This document shows positions 58,517-64,000 of a DNA stretch of 64,000 nucleotides, in pieces. This stretch comes from PALSA-607 sp036501485. Lineage in GTDB: Bacteria; Actinomycetota; Actinomycetes; Acidothermales; Acidothermaceae. The translations under genes were made by a program, and so were the position numbers. Where the stretch lies: positions 1-64,000 of the forward strand of contig DASYAG010000012.1 in NCBI GenBank assembly GCA_036501485.1. The letters are read 5' to 3'. The notes beneath the pieces were generated by a model. The model searched no databases. It was not told the DNA's origin and saw only the letters and a program-made list of their open reading frames with translations. How positions within the stretch are numbered: the stretch's first letter is position 1; every line of letters begins with the position of its first letter.

Positions 58517-59785
58517 GTGGGCGTCGTCGTCCAAAAATACGGTGGCTCGTCCGTCGCCGACGCTGAGCGCATCAAGAAGGTCGCGCAGCGGATCGTCGCG
58601 ACCCGCAAGGACGGTCACGACGTGTGCGTGGTCGTTTCCGCGATGGGTGACGACACCGACAAGCTTCTCGACCTCGCCGCGCAAGTGTCGCCGCTGCCGC
58701 CCGCGCGCGAGCTCGACATGCTGCTCACCGCCGGTGAGCGCATCTCGATGGCGCTGCTGGCGATGGCGATCGCGAACCTCGGGATGAAGGCCCGGTCCTT
58801 CACCGGCAGCCAGGCCGGCGTGATCACCGATTCCACGCACGGCAGGGCGCAGATCATCGACGTTGCGCCGGGCCGGATCCGCGAGGCGCTCGACCAGGGC
58901 GACATCGCGATCGTCGCCGGCTTCCAGGGCGTCTCGCAAGACACCAAGGACGTCACAACTTTGGGTCGCGGCGGGTCTGACACCACGGCGGTCGCGCTGG
59001 CGGTCGCGCTGGGTGCCGACGTTTGCGAGATTTACACGGACGTCGATGGGGTGTTCACCGCGGATCCGCGGATTGTGCCGACCGCGCGACGCATCGACCG
59101 GATCTCCTACGAAGAGATGCTCGAGATGGCCGCGGCGGGCGCCAAGATCCTGCACCTGCGATGTGTCGAGTACGCCCGGCGTTATGCACTACCGATCCAC
59201 GTCCGATCGTCGTTCTCGACGAAGACCGGGACGTGGATCGTCCAGATACCTCCGGAGGAAGCTATGGAAGCCCCCATCATCTCCGGCGTCGCGCACGAGC
59301 GCGGCGAAGCGAAGATCACCGTGGTCGGGGTGCCGGACAAGCCGGGTGAGGCCGCGCAGATCTTCACCGTGGTCGCCGACGCGGGCGTGAACATCGACAT
59401 GATCGTGCAGAACGTGTCGTCTGTCGCGACGGGACTCACCGACATTACGTTCACGCTGCCCAGCACCGATCTGCCTGCAGCAGTCGCCGCCTTGTCGCGC
59501 GCGCAAGCACAGATCGGGTTCGAGTCGCTGCAGTCCGACGACCAGATCGGCAAGGTCTCGCTCGTTGGTGCAGGAATGCGGACGCATCCCGGTGTGACCG
59601 CACGCTTTCTCACCGCATTGGCGGACGCCGGGATCAACGTCGAGATGATCTCAACGTCGCAGATTCGCATCTCTGTCGTTGTGCGCGAGGACGAGCTGCC
59701 GATTGCGGTCGCCGCAGTGCACAGTGCATTCGAGCTCGATTCCCGTGACGACGTGGCCACCGTTTACGGAGGGACCGGGCGATGA
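58517..59785 (+). CDS. lysC: Aspartate kinase
   Basis: 422 aa. Kinase core VQKYGGSSVADAERIKKVAQ with the Lys-Tyr-Gly-Gly signature, substrate loop TLGRGGSDTTAVALA, and two C-terminal ACT domains (ITVVGVPDKPGEAAQIFTVV and VSLVGAGMRTHPGVTARFLT) for Lys/Thr feedback. GTG 58517 was preferred to TTG 58511; AAGGAG lies 10 bases upstream. First step of lysine, threonine and methionine synthesis. It overlaps asd by 4 bases. An internal start for the regulatory beta subunit is present. Confidence 0.95.
   Translation: MGVVVQKYGGSSVADAERIKKVAQRIVATRKDGHDVCVVVSAMGDDTDKLLDLAAQVSPLPPARELDMLLTAGERISMALLAMAIANLGMKARSFTGSQAGVITDSTHGRAQIIDVAPGRIREALDQGDIAIVAGFQGVSQDTKDVTTLGRGGSDTTAVALAVALGADVCEIYTDVDGVFTADPRIVPTARRIDRISYEEMLEMAAAGAKILHLRCVEYARRYALPIHVRSSFSTKTGTWIVQIPPEEAMEAPIISGVAHERGEAKITVVGVPDKPGEAAQIFTVVADAGVNIDMIVQNVSSVATGLTDITFTLPSTDLPAAVAALSRAQAQIGFESLQSDDQIGKVSLVGAGMRTHPGVTARFLTALADAGINVEMISTSQIRISVVVREDELPIAVAAVHSAFELDSRDDVATVYGGTGR
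59254..59266 (+). promoter_or_regulatory. Internal ribosome site and start for the aspartate kinase beta subunit
   Basis: GGAGGAA (59254-59260) is followed three bases later by an in-frame ATG at 59264, opening MEAPIISGVAHERGEAKITV. This gives a separate ACT-domain beta subunit ending at 59785. The same in-frame arrangement is known for Corynebacterium lysC and Bacillus aspartokinase II, where the enzyme is alpha2beta2. Confidence 0.75.
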
Positions 59786-60843
59786 GTGGCAGCTCAGGCC
59801 GCTCGTATCGCGTAGGCGTCGTCGGAGCGACCGGCCAGGTCGGCGCGATGATGCGGCGCGTACTCGCTGAACGCGGCTTCCCGCTGTCGGAGCTCCGGTT
59901 CTTCGCTTCCGCTCGCTCGGCCGGCACGAAGTTGCCGTGGGCTGGCGTCGACATCACCGTCGAGGACGCGGAATTAGCTGACCCGTCAGGTCTCGACATC
60001 GCGCTGTTCTCCGCGGGCGCGGCAACCTCGCGTTTGCTCGCACCGAAGTTTGCCGCTGCTGGCGTGATGGTGATCGACAACTCCTCCGCGTGGCGGATGG
60101 ACCCCGAGGTCCCGCTGATCGTGAGTGAAGTCAACCCACTCGAAGTGCAATCGGCGCGCAGGCGAATCATCGCGAACCCGAACTGCACAACGATGGCCGC
60201 GATGCCGGTGCTGAAGCCGCTGCACGACGAAGCAGGCCTGATTCGCCTTGTCGTCAGCACGTATCAAGCGGTGTCCGGCGCAGGACTCTCCGGCGTAGAC
60301 GAACTCGACAAGCAAGTGCGTCAGGTGTACGACCGCGCCTCCGAGCTCACGCACGACGGATCGGCGGTCGAGTTCCCGACGCCGGTGAAGTTCGTGCGAC
60401 CGGTCGCGTTCAACGTGCTGCCGCTGGCGGGCTCGATTGTCGACGACGGGTCGTTCGAGACCGACGAAGAGCAGAAGCTTCGCAACGAGAGCCGCAAGAT
60501 CCTGGGCATCCCGGCGCTGCTCGTGTCGGGCACCTGCGTGCGCGTGCCGGTGTTCACCGGACACTCGCTGTCGATCAACGCCGAGTTCTCACGCGCCTTG
60601 CCCGTCGCGCGGGCGTTGGAGTTGCTCGCCGACGCCCCCGGCGTTGAACTGACCGCGATCCCCACTCCGCTGCAAGCCGCCGGAGCCGACCCCAGTTTCG
60701 TCGGACGCGTCCGCCAAGACCCCGGGGTCGACGGGTCGCGCGGGCTCGCGCTGTTCGTCAGCAACGACAATCTCCGCAAGGGCGCGGCGCTCAACGCCGT
60801 GCAAATCGCCGAACTCGTCGCCGCTGACCTCGCTGCGCGGTAA
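59782..60843 (+). CDS. asd: Aspartate-semialdehyde dehydrogenase
   Basis: 353 aa. NADP loop VVGATGQVGAMMRRVLAERG, nucleophile Cys in IANPNCTTMAAMPVLKP, and the His of the active site in VFTGHSLSIN. It reduces aspartyl phosphate to the semialdehyde, directly after aspartate kinase. The start overlaps the lysC stop (ATGA). An HTH gene on the other strand runs 255 bases into its 3' end. Confidence 0.96.
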   Translation: MSGSSGRSYRVGVVGATGQVGAMMRRVLAERGFPLSELRFFASARSAGTKLPWAGVDITVEDAELADPSGLDIALFSAGAATSRLLAPKFAAAGVMVIDNSSAWRMDPEVPLIVSEVNPLEVQSARRRIIANPNCTTMAAMPVLKPLHDEAGLIRLVVSTYQAVSGAGLSGVDELDKQVRQVYDRASELTHDGSAVEFPTPVKFVRPVAFNVLPLAGSIVDDGSFETDEEQKLRNESRKILGIPALLVSGTCVRVPVFTGHSLSINAEFSRALPVARALELLADAPGVELTAIPTPLQAAGADPSFVGRVRQDPGVDGSRGLALFVSNDNLRKGAALNAVQIAELVAADLAAR

Positions 60844-61287
60844 CGCTCGTTCGGGAGCCGCCGTAACCGTGCGTTCGAGTTCGCGAGCGGTTCTTTCGCG
60901 CCGCCAATCTCGGTACCAGCGGCTCCGGTCAAAGGTGTAAGCGGGAGTCTTGCCAGCAAACATCGGCCATCCGTCGCCCCACCAGTCTTCTTTCCCCTCG
61001 CGTACATCTAGGTGCGCAGGAAATCGCCGATGCCCGCGGTCAACACGCTTCGCCTGTTCGATGCTCTCCGGGTGGACTTCGCGTCCATTGTCATCAACCA
61101 CGATGAGATGCAGCCCCACTGCTTCGAGGAGGCGCGCGAATTGCTCCACCCGCGCACATTGCGGGGTTAGTTCCGTCTTGGTGACGACGTGATGCGGTAC
61201 GCCAGCGCGCATCGCGAGCTCGCGTTGGCTCAGATCGGCGATGGCACGCGCAGCCCGGAGGTAACGATCTGCAGGAAATTCGCTCAC
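60589..61287 (-). CDS. XRE-type HTH protein reading into asd antisense
   Basis: 232 aa from GTG 61287. The N-terminal HTH (RAARAIADLSQRELAMRAGV) is followed by a region of unknown function (RRFPAHLDVREGKEDWWGDG then YTFDRSRWYRDWRR). This core ends at about residue 145, near 60850, as in related proteins. The remaining 85 or so residues are only the antisense of asd, so the original stop has been lost or the family end is unclear. The HTH part is intact. Confidence 0.65.
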   Translation of the reverse strand: MSEFPADRYLRAARAIADLSQRELAMRAGVPHHVVTKTELTPQCARVEQFARLLEAVGLHLIVVDDNGREVHPESIEQAKRVDRGHRRFPAHLDVREGKEDWWGDGWPMFAGKTPAYTFDRSRWYRDWRRERTARELERTVTAAPERALPRSEVSGDEFGDLHGVERRALAEIVVADEQREPARPVDPGVLADASDETGVGSGGLQRSGDRGQFNAGGVGEQLQRPRDGQGA

Positions 61288-61387
61288 GAGACAGCGTTAC
61301 CTAGATTCGCACCCAGCGACACTGTCTCCGGTGCGTGGTGCTTACCGAAGCGCGCTTGTGGACAGCCGGCGCATCGCTCCAGGGAGC

Positions 61388-61504
61388 GCTTTGCTCTGCT
61401 CCTGTACCGCACCAGAGCTGCTCTGCCGCTGTAGCGCACCAGAGCTGCTCTGCTCCCATACCGCACCAGAACTGCTCTGCTCCTGTAGTGGAGCAGAGCA
61501 AAGC
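61388..61504. repeat. Hairpin-module element 2: 15-bp inverted ends, three 27-bp units
   Basis: Ends GCTTTGCTCTGCTCC (61388-61402) and GGAGCAGAGCAAAGC (61490-61504) are perfect inverted repeats, sharing 13 bases with element 1. Inside are three 27-bp units (61403, 61430, 61457) and a 6-base partial. As modules: four arm-loop-arm hairpins with 6-base loops, separated by a single T. The last, GCTCTGCTCC-TGTAGT-GGAGCAGAGC, is perfect. Base differences between units show it is older than element 1. It lies downstream of the S9 peptidase. Confidence 0.9.
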
Positions 61505-61555
61505 ATCGGCGGGAGAGTTCCTGGACGGCCGACCGATCCCGTGGCTGGCTGGCCG

Positions 61556-63379
61556 TTAGTCCATTCCGAGGTGGGTGAGGGCGAAGTTGAGTTGGGCTTC
61601 GGTTTGGCGGATGCGTTCGTCGACTACGAGCGAGCCGTGGCCGGCGTCGAAGCGGTAGACCGAGAAGTCGGCTCCGCGGTCGCGTAGGCGGTCCAAGTAA
61701 TTTTCGATTTGCCGGATCGGGCAGCGCGGGTCGTTTGCGCCCGCCGAGATGAAGACGGGTGCTTTTACGTCGTCCACGTAGGTAATCGGTGACGACTGCG
61801 TATAACGATCGGGCACCTCTTCGGGGGTCCCCCCGAAGAGTGAGCGGTCGAACGCGCGCAGCCCTTCCATTTCATCTTCGTAGGCGGCGACGTAGTCGGC
61901 GACCGGTACTCCTGCGACACCAACTGACCAGGCGTCGGGGGTGAGTCCGACGCCGAGCAGCGTGAGGTAGCCGCCCCATGATCCGCCTGCGAGGACGATG
62001 CGCGACGGGTCGGAAAGGCCCGACTCCACTGCCCAATCCCGTACGGCAAGAAGATCCTCGAGTTCGGTGAGTCCGACGCGATGTTCGATCGCGTCGCGCC
62101 ACGCGGAGCCGTAACCGGTCGAACCGCGGTAGTTGACCCGGATGACGACGAAGCCCGAGTCGACCCACGCCGCGACTCCAGGGAAGAACGCGTCAGTGTC
62201 GTGCGCGGTCGGGCCGCCGTGCACGATGAACACCGTCGGCAATGGGACGGCAGGTGCGCCATCAAGCACGACGGTGTCGATCGGCTTGGAGACGAGCGCG
62301 TGGATAGGCCCACCCGGGCCTTCAACCCACGCATCGGAGACCGCCACGGATTCGGGTGCAACCTCGCCGGGTGGGCGGATCACGACGTGTCCCTGCGAAT
62401 CGCGGACCGCGGGCGGCTCGGCACCCGACGACCAGATGAACTCCACGACGCCATCAGGTCGCGCCGTGGCTCCTGCGATTGTTCCGGCAGGAATTTCGAT
62501 GGGGTGTAGTGATTCGGTGGCGAGGTCGTAGCGATACAGCGAACTACGCGCCTCGTACTCCTGCAGGACGAGTAGCGCAGACGCGTCGGCGAACCAATGT
62601 GCGGAAACGTCGCCTGGCAGGTCGAACGCGAGGGTTTGTTCGGCGCCGGAGTTGACGTCCCAAATGAACGGCATCCACCGTCCGAGACGCTCGTGCCGAC
62701 AGATCAATCGCGAGTCGCCAGCGACGGGCGCGAAGGCGACTCCTTCGAGACCACGGCCAGGACCGTCGTAGAGATCGGCCACAGCTGCGCCGTCCGCCAC
62801 TTTGAGAACCCGCAGCGCCGGGTGGCGAGTGTCGCCGTGCTCGCTGTGTTCGATCGCGACGAGCGCGGCGTCGCGGGAGAGCGCGATGACGCTCGCGTGC
62901 TGGGCGTGCGAGTAGAGCAGTCGCGCGTCGGCGTCGGGCAATGTTGCGTAGATAGCCGCGCCGTCGTCTGTCGAGCGACCGATGATCGCGAGACCGTCGG
63001 GGCCTAGGGAGAGTCCGCTCGGATAAGACGGCGCGAGGCCGGGCACGGCCTCCGGGGCTGAGCCGCCGCTAGTGAGGTGGTAGTCGAACGGAATCTTGCG
63101 CCACACACCGAACTCGTCGCCGTCACGGTCGTCGAACCACCAGATCCACTCGCCGGTTGGGTCGATCGTGCCCAGAGTGGTCCCGGTCGCGCGATCGGTG
63201 ACCTGATGGGTTGCTCCGGTGGTGCGGTCCCAGGTGTAGATCTCGAACGTCCCGCTGGCGTTACTGACGAAGACGCAATGGTCGGGGTGTTGAAGTGCCC
63301 ACTCGGGCAGCGTCATGCGCGCGGCGTGGAAGCGTGCTTTCCACCGCGTTTCGGACGGGGAGTCCGTCGCAGCGGTCAT
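61556..63379 (-). CDS. S9-family prolyl oligopeptidase/acylaminoacyl peptidase
   Basis: 607 aa. N-terminal beta-propeller (about residues 20-340), then an alpha/beta hydrolase domain with nucleophile Ser in LAGGSWGGYLTLLGV, Asp in SAGANDPRCPIRQIE and His in DAGHGSLV. Oxyanion segment FIVHGGPTAHD. No signal peptide, so it is cytoplasmic. ATG 63379 was chosen because it overlaps the upstream gene's stop (ATGA) and upstream residues are unlike the family. It cleaves short peptides; exact specificity unknown. Confidence 0.92.
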   Translation of the reverse strand: MTAATDSPSETRWKARFHAARMTLPEWALQHPDHCVFVSNASGTFEIYTWDRTTGATHQVTDRATGTTLGTIDPTGEWIWWFDDRDGDEFGVWRKIPFDYHLTSGGSAPEAVPGLAPSYPSGLSLGPDGLAIIGRSTDDGAAIYATLPDADARLLYSHAQHASVIALSRDAALVAIEHSEHGDTRHPALRVLKVADGAAVADLYDGPGRGLEGVAFAPVAGDSRLICRHERLGRWMPFIWDVNSGAEQTLAFDLPGDVSAHWFADASALLVLQEYEARSSLYRYDLATESLHPIEIPAGTIAGATARPDGVVEFIWSSGAEPPAVRDSQGHVVIRPPGEVAPESVAVSDAWVEGPGGPIHALVSKPIDTVVLDGAPAVPLPTVFIVHGGPTAHDTDAFFPGVAAWVDSGFVVIRVNYRGSTGYGSAWRDAIEHRVGLTELEDLLAVRDWAVESGLSDPSRIVLAGGSWGGYLTLLGVGLTPDAWSVGVAGVPVADYVAAYEDEMEGLRAFDRSLFGGTPEEVPDRYTQSSPITYVDDVKAPVFISAGANDPRCPIRQIENYLDRLRDRGADFSVYRFDAGHGSLVVDERIRQTEAQLNFALTHLGMD

Positions 63380-63648
63380 TCGGGATTTTGCGGACGCGAA
63401 ACGCCGCGGCCGATACCGAAGGCGCGAGCCCATCGACGTCCCGGCCTCTTGCTGTTCTCCCAGGCCAGCGCGCACATCGCGCATGCATCCTGAGGCGGCC
63501 GGTCGGAGCACTCACCTTCGACGATCAACTCGGCTCCGCAATAGGCGGTCGTAACCGCACCGACAGAGAGGCGCGGCGGCGGGTAGCCGTGCTTCACCGG
63601 ACCGATGTTCGACCAGGTCGCGGTCTCGGAAGCCGGCTGCGGGTTCAT
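63376..63648 (-). CDS. Small cysteine-containing protein of unknown function
   Basis: 90 aa from ATG 63648. Features: WSNIGPVKHGYPPPRLSVGA, then TAYCGAELIVEGECSDRPPQ and DACAMCALAW, giving four Cys in the order C-x8-9-C-x7-C-x2-C, a possible zinc-ribbon-like site. The C-terminus is basic. It is translationally coupled to the S9 peptidase. The open frame reaches further upstream, but those residues belong to the divergent promoter region. Confidence 0.7.
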   Translation of the reverse strand: MNPQPASETATWSNIGPVKHGYPPPRLSVGAVTTAYCGAELIVEGECSDRPPQDACAMCALAWENSKRPGRRWARAFGIGRGVSRPQNPE

Positions 63649-63751
63649 CGTGCCACCGTACGTCAGCGTCGGTGGGAGCACGAGACGGCGAGCCCCGGCA
63701 CGCCCGCGCAGGCCCGTGCAAGCGGGTGCGGAGGCCCCTGAAGGCTGTACT

Positions 63752-64000
63752 GTGACCGCCATCACGATGGGGAAAGTGAGTCGACACAGATCCGCCGGCG
63801 GCCGTGGGGGCTTTGGGCTTCGGGTCCTGTTTGTCGTTGCCGCAGTCGTCTTCGCCGGCCTTGTCGTGCTCCCGCGCGGAAGTGTCGCCGCCGACCAGGT
63901 GAGCTTCCCCGCGGCCCAAGGTGAACTCGGCAGCCCTGCAACGGTGATCACCGATCCCACCGCCACGGACGGGCAGGCGGTGCAGTTCAACGCGCCCAAA
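63752..64000 (+). CDS. Secreted protein, N-terminal part (cut by window end)
   Basis: 83 codons from GTG 63752, open to the window end. A basic leader with twin Arg-like content (RHRSAGGRGGFGLR) precedes a signal helix VLFVVAAVVFAGLVVLPRGS. The mature part QGELGSPATVITDPTATDGQ and AVQFN looks like the opening strand of a carbohydrate-binding beta-sandwich found in secreted hydrolases. AAGG lies seven bases before the GTG. ATG 63767 is an alternative start. Confidence 0.7.
   Translation, partial: MTAITMGKVSRHRSAGGRGGFGLRVLFVVAAVVFAGLVVLPRGSVAADQVSFPAAQGELGSPATVITDPTATDGQAVQFNAPK

Noticed and set aside
61388..61504. Simple rho-independent terminator of the S9 peptidase
   Set aside because: Stable hairpins are possible but no T-tract follows on the minus strand; the 27-bp periodicity is not explained by termination.
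61284..61510. Repeat-protein coding region (9-residue repeats on both strands in the 27-bp array)
   Set aside because: The periodicity comes from 27 being a multiple of three; all frames look alike, no ribosome site or family resemblance, and inverted ends explain it better.

Overview
The window is about two-thirds GC, with GTG/TTG starts and dense gene packing. It carries actinobacterial hallmarks: SARP/AfsR-type and giant LuxR-type STAND regulators, DUF3558-like lipoproteins, DUF5063 behind recR, ECF41 and CarH-type control, a short SRP RNA beside tRNA-Ser and dnaX, and an overlapping ask-asd pair. A soil or stone actinobacterium of the Frankiales/Jatrophihabitans kind would fit, but the genus cannot be fixed from the sequence alone.

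Layout. 1-130: end of an IS481-type insertion sequence. 200-3320: a flavin oxidoreductase, then a light-sensing module (B12-dependent CarH-type repressor divergent from an ECF sigma factor, with three 11-bp-phased operator repeats between them). 3330-18400: an accessory regulatory block with two modules that each pair a DUF4242 small protein with giant LuxR-type ATPase regulators. One regulator in the tandem pair is broken by a nonsense codon. The block also holds secreted lipoproteins, a 1195-aa VWA surface protein and an aldo/keto reductase. 18400-30260: diguanylate cyclase, TetR/MFS pair with palindromic operators, AfsR-like regulator divergent from a lipoprotein, carbonic anhydrase, GNAT-VOC fusion, second MFS exporter and a soluble PAS-chemoreceptor. 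30270-37100: rsgA with a possible 16-codon leader ORF, a molybdenum oxidoreductase-cytochrome b-DUF2071 operon, cspA, a LysE exporter, a degenerate HAD phosphatase and a kinase-like membrane protein without a kinase domain.

37100-39400 is a conserved core (tRNA-Ser, SRP RNA, dnaX). 39400-52300 holds an ATP-grasp enzyme, a DrrAB-like ABC exporter with its TetR regulator, a frameshifted FAD monooxygenase, a two-component system divergent from a secreted protein/ABC exporter operon, hemerythrin, and an ECF41 sigma factor with its promoter in front of a divergent epimerase. 52300-64000 holds an NhaA-DsbA fusion with a cell-wall amidase, the core run ybaB-recR-DUF5063, two secreted proteins, ask-asd, an HTH protein, an S9 peptidase and the start of a secreted protein.

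The least-explained signals are intergenic. (1) Two elements (39462-39551 and 61388-61504) share 15-bp perfect inverted ends around 27-bp tandem units, and resolve into three and four arm-loop-arm hairpin modules. (2) An 80-bp motif occurs twice (207-286, 29035-29114) ahead of unrelated genes; its substitutions preserve a three-helix fold. (3) A 32-bp element (30/32 identical) lies upstream of both the DUF4242 gene and its neighbouring LuxR regulator. (4) A cluster of four inverted repeat copies lies at 21855-21973. No rRNA genes, CRISPR arrays, phage or replication origin were seen, and no gene-free stretch exceeds 300 bases.
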